This document shows positions 26,783-34,934 of a stretch of 64,000 nucleotides of DNA, in pieces. Under the pieces are notes generated by a model, which saw only the letters and a list, made by a program, of their open reading frames with translations, did not search any database and was not told where the DNA came from. A program made the position numbers and the translations under genes. Origin of the DNA: CAYVIB01 sp964451365 (lineage in GTDB: Bacteria > Pseudomonadota > Gammaproteobacteria > Pseudomonadales > Cellvibrionaceae); assembly GCA_964451365.1 (NCBI GenBank), contig CAYVIB010000009.1:95104-159103 (forward strand). The letters are read 5' to 3'. Positions within the stretch are counted from its first letter, which is position 1; the number at the start of each line of letters is the position of its first letter.

Positions 26783-28201
26783 TTGAACCTGTACCGTGAA
26801 CTCGCGCTGGAACTGGCGAGGGGAATTGAAGCCGGTGTTTACCGGCCGGGCGATAAACTGCCGGGAATCCGTTCCACCAGCAGCAATATGGGAGTCAGCC
26901 CGGCAACGGCGGTTGCCGCCTACCAACAGCTGGAACTCGACGGTTATATCGAAGCGCGCCCCCGGTCGGGCTTCTACGTCAAACCCCGGCAGCGGCCGAA
27001 TATCGACGAGCCGGCCCAGACAATCAAAGCGCCCACAAAACCCAAGCTGGTGACCGGTCGGGAACGGGTGCTGCGCCTGGCCGAACAGGCCAACCATCCG
27101 GACGTGGTCAAATTCGGCGCCGCGGTTCCGGACCCCTACTACCTTCCCACCCGCGCGGTGGAAAAAGCATTGACCACAAGCGCCCGGCAAAACCGCGCGC
27201 GAATCTGCAATTATGAATTTCCCCTGGGAGCGGAAAAGCTGCGCCGGCAACTGGCCCGCCGCATGACGGAAATCGGCTGCCTTAGCAAGGCGGACGACAT
27301 TGTTATTACCAGCGGCTGCCAGGAAGCGGTGCACCTTGCGCTGAAAATCCTGACTCAACCCGGTGATGTGATTGCACTGGAATCCCCCACCTATCACGGC
27401 CATTTGCAGACGGCGGATTCCCTTGGCCTGAAGGTAGTGGAAATTCCCACCCATCCGCGCACGGGCATTTCCCTGGAAGCACTGGAACTGGCGCTTGAGC
27501 AGTGGCCGGTAAAAGCCTGCCTGGTAATTCCCAACTTCAGCAACCCACTGGGCGCGCTGATGCCGGACAAAAACAAAAAAGCGCTGGTGAAATTGATGGC
27601 GCGATTCGAGGTTCCGCTTATCGAGGACGATATCTACGGCGACCTCGGCTTCAACCAGAAACGGCCGGGCGTGTTAAAAACCTACGACCGCACCGGCAAT
27701 GTGCTGCACTGCTCGTCGTTTTCCAAAACCATGGCGCCGGGGCTGCGCATCGGCTGGATCATGGCCGGGCACTACCACGAACAGATCGCCTACCAGAAAT
27801 TTATCACCAGCATTTCCGCCCCGACTTTGCAGCAACTGGCGGTGGCATCGATGCTGGAATCCGGTCAGTACCAAAAGCACCTGCGGTTTATTCGCACTGA
27901 ACTTGCCCAGTGTGTCAGCAATGTGGTGGAGGCTATCGGCCGCTATTTTCCCGCTGGCACACGCGTCAGCAATCCGGAAGGCGGCTGTGTGTTATGGGTG
28001 GAATTGCCGAAACAGATCGATACCGTGGCCCTGGCGGAAAAAGCGATAGAAAAAGGGGTCAGCATTGCACCGGGGCCGATTTTTTCCATATCGCAAAAGT
28101 ACCGCAACTGCATGCGCTTGTCTTGCGGTGTGGTCTGGAATCGGCGAACGGAGCGGGCTATCGAAACACTGGCGGAACTGATGGGGATTCCTGACCGTTA
28201 A
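26783..28201 (+). CDS. MocR-type regulator: GntR HTH fused to class I aminotransferase
   Basis: A 472-residue regulator. The N-terminal winged helix (LELARGIEAGVYRPGDKLP, then SPATAVAAYQQLELDGYIEARPRSGFYV) is GntR-like. From about residue 90 an aminotransferase-I fold follows, with SGCQEAVHLAL, NPLGALMP and the PLP-lysine in SSFSKTMAPGLRIGW. Such proteins sense PLP or amino-compound ligands. I place the start at TTG 26783, preceded by GGAGGTG, because the upstream extension runs through the operator-like repeats and has no ribosome site. It stands divergent to the PhzF gene. Confidence 0.88.
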   Translation: MNLYRELALELARGIEAGVYRPGDKLPGIRSTSSNMGVSPATAVAAYQQLELDGYIEARPRSGFYVKPRQRPNIDEPAQTIKAPTKPKLVTGRERVLRLAEQANHPDVVKFGAAVPDPYYLPTRAVEKALTTSARQNRARICNYEFPLGAEKLRRQLARRMTEIGCLSKADDIVITSGCQEAVHLALKILTQPGDVIALESPTYHGHLQTADSLGLKVVEIPTHPRTGISLEALELALEQWPVKACLVIPNFSNPLGALMPDKNKKALVKLMARFEVPLIEDDIYGDLGFNQKRPGVLKTYDRTGNVLHCSSFSKTMAPGLRIGWIMAGHYHEQIAYQKFITSISAPTLQQLAVASMLESGQYQKHLRFIRTELAQCVSNVVEAIGRYFPAGTRVSNPEGGCVLWVELPKQIDTVALAEKAIEKGVSIAPGPIFSISQKYRNCMRLSCGVVWNRRTERAIETLAELMGIPDR

Positions 28202-28406
28202 AAAAGACCAATTCCGGGATGGCGTCATATTAATGTTCCGTAACGTTGTTATAGAATGACCGCGCTCCCGCCAAATTATCTTTTTTGGCTACCGTGATAT
28301 CCATTTAGTGGCGATAGCACAATGGTTACTATTTAACCTGCAACTGTGCGATGTTCAAGGCGCCTCGAACCAAATAATCAAAAAGTAAGAAACAAGAGGA
28401 TTGAAT

Positions 28407-29345
28407 ATGCGTAATCTCCTGATACCCTTTATTGCCCTTGCCCTTGCCCTGGCGGCGTGCGATCAACAACAGGCACCCGAAACCGAACAACAGCCTGTGC
28501 CGGAAGTAAGCGAGCAAAATGAAAAAGCCACTCCCGACACTGCCACCGAAACCACTGACGCTGATCTCGATGCGATTCTCGCTGCCCAGCCCGAGGAGGC
28601 TCAGGCACGCTATCCCTACCGTCACCCCAAGGAAACCATCGAGTTTTTTGGCATTGAACCGGGCATGACCGTGGTCGAGGCGCTGCCCGGCGGCGGTTGG
28701 TATACAAAAATACTGCTGCCCTACCTCGGCAGCGAAGGCCATTTGATCGGCGTGGATTATCCGCTAGCCATGTGGTCGGAGTTCGGTTTCTTCGATGACA
28801 AGTTTATCGAGGGCAAAAAAATATGGGCAAGCACCTGGACCGAGGAAGCTAAAGGCTGGCGCGGCGCAAATGGTCCCGAAGTGTCCGCCTTCGTGTTCGG
28901 TGCCATGCCGGAAGAAATGGCCGGCACGGCGGACGCGGTATTGTTCATTCGAGCGCTGCACAACCTGGCGCGGTTTGAGAGTAACGGCGGTTACCTGACG
29001 ACCGCACTGTCGGATGCTTACAATATATTGAAACCCGGCGGTATCGTCGGCGTCGTTCAGCACCACGCCCGCGACGAAATGCCCGACGAGTGGGCGGACG
29101 GCTCCCGCGGTTACCTGAAAAAAGGCTTTGTTATCGACAAAATGAAGGAGGCCGGCTTTGAGCTTGTAGCGGAAAATGACATTAATGCCAATCCGCAGGA
29201 TCAACCCACCGAGGAAGACATTGTCTGGCGATTGCCGCCTTCACTGAACACCAGCAAGGAAAACCCGGAACTGCGTGAGCAAATGCAGGCCATTGGCGAA
29301 TCCAACAGAATGACCTTGTTGTTCAGAAAACCTGAATCTGAATGA
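28407..29345 (+). CDS. Lipoprotein with class I methyltransferase-like fold (COG4798 type)
   Basis: A 312-residue protein with a signal and a clear lipobox LAAC (Cys18), followed by a Gln/Glu/Thr-rich linker to about residue 50. The body is a Rossmann-like methyltransferase: VVEALPGGGWYT as motif I, LIGVDYPLAM as motif II, and ILKPGGIVGVV as the late strand. Exported proteins with this fold are known, but SAM is not expected in the periplasm, so its activity is unclear. The ATG at 28407 has AAGAGGA upstream. A rho-independent terminator follows. Confidence 0.82.
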   Translation: MRNLLIPFIALALALAACDQQQAPETEQQPVPEVSEQNEKATPDTATETTDADLDAILAAQPEEAQARYPYRHPKETIEFFGIEPGMTVVEALPGGGWYTKILLPYLGSEGHLIGVDYPLAMWSEFGFFDDKFIEGKKIWASTWTEEAKGWRGANGPEVSAFVFGAMPEEMAGTADAVLFIRALHNLARFESNGGYLTTALSDAYNILKPGGIVGVVQHHARDEMPDEWADGSRGYLKKGFVIDKMKEAGFELVAENDINANPQDQPTEEDIVWRLPPSLNTSKENPELREQMQAIGESNRMTLLFRKPESE

Positions 29346-29350
29346 TCCTA

Positions 29351-29379
29351 AAAAGGGCTCTTATTGAGCCCTTTTTTTC
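29351..29379 (+). terminator. Rho-independent terminator
   Basis: AAAAGGGCTC (from 29351) pairs with GAGCCC and is followed by seven T, just after the methyltransferase-like gene. Confidence 0.85.
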
Positions 29380-29541
29380 AGTCCTGTTAATTAACAGGTA
29401 TGATTCGATTATTCACTCAATCCAGCCTGAGTCCCGCCGGCAAAATATATTCTTATTTCGACTGTCATATTTGGATATAAAGATAGGGATATCTTCTTCG
29501 GATAACTGACCCACCAACCGCACAAACGAGGGGACAAAATT

Positions 29542-29715
29542 ATGAGCAACGGCAAAAAAGTTGAAGGCAAAACTACCGACCAGGCACTACCGCAAAAATC
29601 ACCTGAGGAAACCCTGCTCGATCACGAACACCGGGATGAAATTCTGGACGAGGCACTGGAGGAAACTTTCCCCGCCAGTGATCCCATCGAACTTGCATCC
29701 GATCGCGAAACCTGA
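29542..29715 (+). CDS. Small acidic protein, conserved ETFPASDPI motif
   Basis: A 57-residue ORF preceded by GAGGGG. It encodes a charged protein ending in DEALEETFPASDPIELAS. That C-terminal motif recurs in many small proteobacterial proteins of unknown function, often stress-related in context. The reading frame is shorter than 60 codons. No membrane or signal segment is present. Confidence 0.65.
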   Translation: MSNGKKVEGKTTDQALPQKSPEETLLDHEHRDEILDEALEETFPASDPIELASDRET

Positions 29716-29747
29716 TGACTTGAGGACTTTTCCCATGGAAACCCGCC

Positions 29748-30125
29748 TCAGTTTTGCCGCACTCCAAGATAAAGAACAATAACCAACGCCAGCCCCAGCA
29801 ACGCTACCACTCCATTTACCGGCAGTCCCCATTTGGTTCCGTAGCCGGCGGGAATTTCGTTTTCGTTCAGCGTCTTTAACGCCGCTGTGTACTGTTTCAT
29901 CGAAACGAGGGCGGCAAACACACCGAGAATAATAAATGCCGCACCCAGCCAGAATAACGCCGTTTCCTGTCCGGCATGAATGCCGGAAGGAGACAGAACA
30001 CGGATAAGCATACCCGCCCGCTCAACCAAAAATCCAAACGCGATAAGCGCAAGGCTGGTTCTGTTCCATGCCAGCAAGGTACGCTCGGCGGCAAAAAGAA
30101 CGCGTGGGTCTTTAAGGTCCGACAT
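29748..30125 (-). CDS. DUF202 membrane protein, YidH-like
   Basis: A 125-residue inner-membrane protein with three helices. The N-terminal phrase DPRVLFAAERTLLAWNRTSL is the DUF202 hallmark, shared with E. coli YidH. Function unknown. It faces the small acidic protein gene convergently. Confidence 0.85.
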   Translation of the reverse strand: MSDLKDPRVLFAAERTLLAWNRTSLALIAFGFLVERAGMLIRVLSPSGIHAGQETALFWLGAAFIILGVFAALVSMKQYTAALKTLNENEIPAGYGTKWGLPVNGVVALLGLALVIVLYLGVRQN

Positions 30126-30158
30126 GCTCCACCCTCCTCCGGAATATTTTCATGCGCA

Positions 30159-30701
30159 TCAAAAAACCGTGCCTGTATTTTTGTTATCAATACTTACACC
30201 GTTCTTGTTTTGCCAGTATTCCGCAATTCCCGCCCGGCCACGGTTTTCAGCCCAATTATTCAGCGTCTCACGCTCGTGGAGAAATTCATAACGCGGAACG
30301 GCAAATCCGCAGGAAGTTTGCACCAGATCGATATCCAGGTCGAAAACCTGCCTTGCGCCCACGTTCTCGTTGAAGTGCCGGTATAAATCATCCCACTCGC
30401 TATCCCTGGGATGAATAACCCGGGCTTTACCGTAAAGCCGCAGTATCAGCGGCTGCTTGTCGAAAGAGCAAAACATAATGGTCATTCTGCCGTTTTCCAG
30501 AACATGCGCTGACGTTTCGTTTCCACTGCCGGTCAGGTTTAACCAGATGACCCGATTGTCGTCAAGCACACGCAAACTGTCCATGCCTTTGGGCGAGATA
30601 TTGACACGCCCTTCCGCTCCCGCCGAACCGACAAAGAATACTTTTTGCTCCCTGATGAAACTGATGTGATCTTCGTTTAGTTGTTCGAATTGTTTGGCCA
30701 C
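30159..30701 (-). CDS. Pyridoxamine 5'-phosphate oxidase-family flavoprotein
   Basis: A 180-residue split-barrel protein of the PNPOx-like group. Features are KVFFVGSAGAEGRVNISPKG at the N-terminus, VIWLNLTGSGNETSAHV, and RMTIMFCSFDKQP, the usual FMN or F420-binding barrel pattern. Members act as flavin reductases or general stress proteins; a role in vitamin B6 synthesis is unlikely. The substrate is unknown. Confidence 0.82.
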   Translation of the reverse strand: MAKQFEQLNEDHISFIREQKVFFVGSAGAEGRVNISPKGMDSLRVLDDNRVIWLNLTGSGNETSAHVLENGRMTIMFCSFDKQPLILRLYGKARVIHPRDSEWDDLYRHFNENVGARQVFDLDIDLVQTSCGFAVPRYEFLHERETLNNWAENRGRAGIAEYWQNKNGVSIDNKNTGTVF

Positions 30702-30840
30702 TGGTTCCTCCGCAGACCCTTTGTTGAAATTAACGGCAGTATATCCGATTGAGCCAGCGGGCGCTCGCCCACTATTTAACTGGTGGCACGCTCGTTGCTA
30801 AATTACAGGGATAGTTAAAACGGAACAGGAGGTAACTATT

Positions 30841-31404
30841 ATGCACCTTCAAATCATTATTGGCAGTGTTCGTGAAGGCAGGGTGGCGAAGCCAGTCGCG
30901 GATTGGACTCACCGAGTAGCATCGGACCGACAGGGATTCTCCCTGGAAATGATCGACCTTAAGGAAGAAAACCTGCCGATGTTCAACCTGCCGAAAAGCC
31001 CGATCATGGGCAACTATGAAAGCCCGGTACAACAAAACTGGGCGGAAAAAATTGGCCGGGGAGACGCTTATATTTTTATCAGCCCGGAATACAACCACGG
31101 CTATTCACCCGCATTGAAAAATGCAATGGATTATCTCTACGCGGAGTGGAACCGCAAGCCGGCAAGCGTGGTGACCTACGGTGGTGTGCAGGGCGCGCGT
31201 AGCCTGGAACAACTGCGGCAGGTGATGATTGAACTGCAGATTGTTCCACTTCGGGACGCCACGCATATTTTAAACGTATGGAACAAAGTAAAGGACGATC
31301 GCTTTACGCCGGAGGAAATCGATTCAAAACAGCTAAACAAAATGCTGGATGAACTGACCTGGTGGGGAAATACTCTGCTTAACGCAAAAGAAAACAACAA
31401 GTAA
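30841..31404 (+). CDS. NADPH-dependent FMN reductase
   Basis: A 187-residue flavodoxin-fold reductase. The FMN phosphate loop is IIIGSVREGRVAKP, then ISPEYNHGYSPALKNAMDYL, the family's most conserved segment, and VTYGGVQGARS. It reduces flavins or quinones with NAD(P)H. It starts with ATG after AGGAGG. Members are often called azoreductase or chromate reductase; the physiological substrate is not shown. Confidence 0.9.
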   Translation: MHLQIIIGSVREGRVAKPVADWTHRVASDRQGFSLEMIDLKEENLPMFNLPKSPIMGNYESPVQQNWAEKIGRGDAYIFISPEYNHGYSPALKNAMDYLYAEWNRKPASVVTYGGVQGARSLEQLRQVMIELQIVPLRDATHILNVWNKVKDDRFTPEEIDSKQLNKMLDELTWWGNTLLNAKENNK

Positions 31405-31446
31405 AGCGTGATTTTCTCCGGTGCCAGTGTCAAGACGGCGTTGAAC

Positions 31447-31470
31447 GCGTAGCCGCGCCTGCGGCTACGC
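31447..31470. repeat. Perfect short inverted repeat
   Basis: GCGTAGCCG and CGGCTACGC, 9-base arms separated by 6 bases, lie between the convergent FMN reductase and EF-hand genes. No T-run follows, so terminator function is only possible. Confidence 0.45.
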
Positions 31471-31495
31471 TCCGCCATGCGGTCGTGCAACTTTC

Positions 31496-31864
31496 TTAAA
31501 CATCAAACAGTCCCGACTCTACCGCGTCATCCCACTCATTGGCTGTCCAGTAACTATCGCCGTCCTCGTCGAACAAGTCATAAGTGCCGTCGTAGAATTC
31601 GCTTTCATCAAGAAAGGAATCGTTGTTGACATCCCAGGCGTCAAAATCGCCTTCAATCTGCGCGTCGTTGTATTCATCCTCATCAATCAACGCGTCTTCA
31701 TTAGTGTCCCAATCCGAAAATACTTCGTCATTAATGGCAGCTCCATGGAACTCATCTTTCGTAATATTGCCGTCGTGATTTGTATCAGTCGATTCGAAGG
31801 AAATGGCAAACGCGAATGTTACCATCAACAATGGTGCCAACGCGGTTAAAACGGACGTTTTCAT
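31496..31864 (-). CDS. Secreted calcium-binding EF-hand protein
   Basis: A 122-residue protein with a signal peptide (to about residue 20) and four closely spaced EF-hand loops: DTNHDGNITKDEF, DTNEDALIDEDEY, DVNNDSFLDESEF and DEDGDSYWTANEW. The mature protein is very acidic. The start at 31864 has CGAGG upstream. It probably binds calcium in the periplasm or outside; no partner is evident. Confidence 0.82.
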   Translation of the reverse strand: MKTSVLTALAPLLMVTFAFAISFESTDTNHDGNITKDEFHGAAINDEVFSDWDTNEDALIDEDEYNDAQIEGDFDAWDVNNDSFLDESEFYDGTYDLFDEDGDSYWTANEWDDAVESGLFDV

Positions 31865-31976
31865 AAAAACCTCGCATAAATAATCATCATTGAATATTAC
31901 GACCGACAACCTGTTTATGAGGTAAGGCAAACCATGTACCACGGCTTAAAATAACGGAATTCCAAGGACTGAATCC

Positions 31977-32061
31977 AATGGCACTTCTTTAAAGACGGTT
32001 TTGCTGAAAAGACCTTGGTAGGTCGATCTGACGGGGCTCTCAGAAACCTTCGGCAACATGG
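31977..32061. repeat. Diverged half-copy of the 8837-9038 element
   Basis: This stretch aligns along its whole length with the reverse complement of the right half of the 8837-9038 element, including the conserved AATGGCACTTC and CAGAAACCTTCGGCAACATG blocks. Only one half remains, so it is a degenerate copy. It occupies part of the 510-base gap 31865-32374; I see no gene in the rest. Confidence 0.72.
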
Positions 32062-32374
32062 GTAAATCGGGAAAACGAAAAGCGCTGCTTTTTGCCGGTT
32101 TACGAGTTTGTCAACGGAAGACAAACTCCGGCCTTGCAAGCGACGCAGGAGCGTTTCGTTGGCACGGCCATAAAAAAGAATTTTTGTCTTAGGGCCTGAA
32201 TCTGCTTAATAGGCTTTTCAAGGTTTATGCGCTTCCGTGCAAGGCGCTTTATCATTCTTCCGAATCTGCAGGTGGAGCGGGCCGCGCAGCTAAATGAAGT
32301 GAATCCCTACACTTTTTTGCGAACTCTTGTTGGGATTCGTAAAACTCATTCCAACCTACAGCCTTAGCTGAACC

Positions 32375-34447
32375 TTATTCAGTAAACAGGGAGGTAAATC
32401 CGGCCGCGGCGAGAGTGACTTCAAACTCGCCGTTTACGACCGGGATAATGCTACCACTTTGCATATCGTTTTTTGAATCAGTGACGTAAAGCTGCAATTG
32501 TTTAACCGTGGCTGGCAGTCCCGTCACCGTTGCCGTTCGCTCAGCACCGAGATTGACCATATGTATTGCATAGCGATTATTGCCAGCATCGCCATAGGCA
32601 ACGCAGGAAATATTTTCGCTGCCGCAGTCCATTGGCAAAACGGCCACGCCCGGCGGTGTGGTAGCAAGCTGTTTCAGGTTCCAGAAACGGTGAGTGGGAC
32701 GCAATGGCCCGGTGGTGCCATAAATTCCCTGCCCCATTAACAACGGGTAATCCGCCGTTAGCTGCCACTGCAGTATGGAGCGCGGTTGGCTCAGCGCGCA
32801 AATCCGGTTGTACAAATTGATCTCATGCAGCGCGAAAGCGTATTCATCAAATATTGCGCCGTAACTCCAGGCCGCGGCATCGGTACTGCCTTCACCGACA
32901 ATAAGCGGCACACCGATTTTTTTTGCCGCGTCACCCCACCAGGCCAGCAGGTCGTCATTCCAGCCGCGCCAGGAATGGTAGGAAACCGCGCCCACATACT
33001 TCAGGGCTTCCTTGTCGCGCATGGCAGGCGTAATAAAATCCGTCGCGCTTGCATCGGAGGTGTCACCCAACAGCATTTTCGTTTTCAAACCGCTGGCAGC
33101 CATATGCCTACCCAGTTTTTTTATCAGATCGCGATGTTCCTCGGCGGTCTGGCGAATATCGATACCCAGATCGGATTCGTTAAAGGAAAACAATGTTGCT
33201 TCAACGCCATAATTTTCCTTCAGGTATACAAGGTACGAGGTTATGGATTTGACAATGGAATTCATTTTTCCCGGATCGAGCGCATTGCCTCGCCGCCCCT
33301 GCTCATCCGGCTGGCCATCGTGGCGGATTTCGCCAAGCACCGCCCACTGTGGCCCTCGCCAGGCACTAACGATAACCGGCATACCCCGCTGATAAAGCGT
33401 TTGCGCCATCTTCATCGAATTGGCCACATGCGGATGAAGGCCAGTCTCGCTCGCCGCCCGGGTGGGGTCAATTTTTTCTTCCGGGTGCCACAGCTGCCAC
33501 GGCATCTCCACCCGCCCCCAGGCCACGCGCATGTTTTCCAGGTTGTATTGAATAACCTGGGGATCGAGATCCGGTTTCTGGAGACGGAAATTCCCGCCCA
33601 CGCCGTCAAATATCGGGCCGGGATTGGATGAATCGACAAACATCGTGACAGGGCTTTGATCGATGTCACCACTGACGGTGATTTTAAATTCCGCTTGCGC
33701 GGTATCGCCCTGTTTTAAATCGCCTTGCTTCAAGGGAATATAAATGCCCACATTGCCGGCGCGTTGGTTTTCCGGTTTTGCAATGCGTTCGACGAAAACG
33801 TTCTTTGTATCGGGAAAATAAATATCAAGTTTGCGCTCGGTTGAACGGATGCTCAGGCCTTCGGCCGGCTGCTCCACCCGTTGGACATCCTGCCGGGAGA
33901 GCACCGCCAGCACCAGCGCTTTGCCGGAAGTGCCGTCTTTCCCAACGAACTGAAGTGTTCCGGTGTGGAAATCATCACCGGGCAATTCCAGGTAGAGAAA
34001 AACGCCTTCGAGTTGCGCATCGTCCTCTGCCCTGGCGTTGACCGCAAGGGAAATCTCACCTGCCGCCACCGACCGGAACTCCTGTTGATAAGACACCGCC
34101 CCCAGGCGTCCGGAAGTTATCTGCGCATGTTTTTTACGCTCGTAAGTGTGCTGCTGCTCCGTTTTTTCCTTCGCGGTCTCGGTTATTGCTTCCCAGTCAG
34201 GCCGGACCACCCGCAAGCTGGTTTTAAATTCCATTAATTCGCCGGCGATTCTGATGCCGTTGAGGTTGCCCCATGCCATCACCTCCGGCTCGTACAGAAA
34301 ATCCACCTCCCGCGTTGTTTCGGGGGTTTCGATAATGGCGATATCAGTATCAGTCGCAATACCGTCCGATTCCGGTTGATGCCTGGTGCAGGAAATGGCC
34401 ACCAACACCGGAATGAGCAGTAATGCTTTCTTGTTTAGGTATTTCAT
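32375..34447 (-). CDS. Clan-A glycoside hydrolase, GH30-like, exported
   Basis: A 690-residue protein with an N-terminal signal and a possible but imperfect lipobox at Cys20. Residues about 50-270 form a beta-rich region. From about 285 a TIM-barrel glycosidase begins with FDGVGGNFR, as in GH30-type enzymes. The likely acid/base Glu is in FSFNESDLG and the nucleophile Glu in IVGEGSTDAA. A C-terminal beta domain follows. The exact family and substrate are uncertain; GH30, GH39 and GH79 are related alternatives. It lies at the end of a carbohydrate-use locus on the minus strand. Confidence 0.72.
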   Translation of the reverse strand: MKYLNKKALLLIPVLVAISCTRHQPESDGIATDTDIAIIETPETTREVDFLYEPEVMAWGNLNGIRIAGELMEFKTSLRVVRPDWEAITETAKEKTEQQHTYERKKHAQITSGRLGAVSYQQEFRSVAAGEISLAVNARAEDDAQLEGVFLYLELPGDDFHTGTLQFVGKDGTSGKALVLAVLSRQDVQRVEQPAEGLSIRSTERKLDIYFPDTKNVFVERIAKPENQRAGNVGIYIPLKQGDLKQGDTAQAEFKITVSGDIDQSPVTMFVDSSNPGPIFDGVGGNFRLQKPDLDPQVIQYNLENMRVAWGRVEMPWQLWHPEEKIDPTRAASETGLHPHVANSMKMAQTLYQRGMPVIVSAWRGPQWAVLGEIRHDGQPDEQGRRGNALDPGKMNSIVKSITSYLVYLKENYGVEATLFSFNESDLGIDIRQTAEEHRDLIKKLGRHMAASGLKTKMLLGDTSDASATDFITPAMRDKEALKYVGAVSYHSWRGWNDDLLAWWGDAAKKIGVPLIVGEGSTDAAAWSYGAIFDEYAFALHEINLYNRICALSQPRSILQWQLTADYPLLMGQGIYGTTGPLRPTHRFWNLKQLATTPPGVAVLPMDCGSENISCVAYGDAGNNRYAIHMVNLGAERTATVTGLPATVKQLQLYVTDSKNDMQSGSIIPVVNGEFEVTLAAAGFTSLFTE

Positions 34448-34496
34448 CTTCTGAAGCCTGTGCCAGCGGCAACACGGAAAACGTGCAATGGATAAT

Positions 34497-34889
34497 TCAG
34501 GAGTTTTGCTTTGGGATTTTAATGACTTTAAACAACATCAGGTCGGGATCGTCGAGGCTGATACGATCTCCCAGTTTTATATAACCCTGCCCCACCAACG
34601 GATAAAAGCGGTCCTTGACCCGAACGCTTTCCGACCGGCCGGTCATAACAAACGTCCCGTTGGTGCTTTTGTCGAGCAGGCCAAGTTGGCCGTCCTGGAT
34701 TTCGAAAGTGCAGTGGGTCCGTGATACCAATTCATTTTCGACTACTATGTCACAGGTTTTTTCCCGCCCGACGCAAAAAGGCAACTCGCTTTCCGGCAGG
34801 CTGAAATTCTGGCCGCGATAGAAAATATCGAGCCGGAATTGCTCGCGTTTGGAGTCGGTATTGGTTTGAGTCTTGATTTGTGTTTTCAT
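34497..34889 (-). CDS. FHA domain protein
   Basis: A 130-residue protein that is almost entirely one forkhead-associated domain: FCVGREKTCDIVV, then SRTHCTFEI, and STNGTFV. All conserved phosphothreonine-contact residues (Gly-Arg, Ser-Arg-x-His, Asn-Gly) are present, so it should bind phosphothreonine peptides. No Ser/Thr kinase gene lies in the window. It sits between the GH30-like enzyme and a TonB receptor, an unexpected place for a signalling adaptor. Confidence 0.88.
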   Translation of the reverse strand: MKTQIKTQTNTDSKREQFRLDIFYRGQNFSLPESELPFCVGREKTCDIVVENELVSRTHCTFEIQDGQLGLLDKSTNGTFVMTGRSESVRVKDRFYPLVGQGYIKLGDRISLDDPDLMLFKVIKIPKQNS

Positions 34890-34934
34890 TTTATTGTTCT
34901 CTCGAATGCTCGAGAATTAGAGCTTGTATGGGGT

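Noticed and set aside
28300..28380. Possible tRNA fragment ending in GTTCAAGGCGCCTCGAACC
   Set aside because: The T-arm-like stem is not of T-arm type and there is no matching acceptor or anticodon stem.
31447..31470. Terminator of the FMN reductase gene
   Set aside because: The hairpin is perfect but no T-run follows on either strand, so it is listed only as a repeat.
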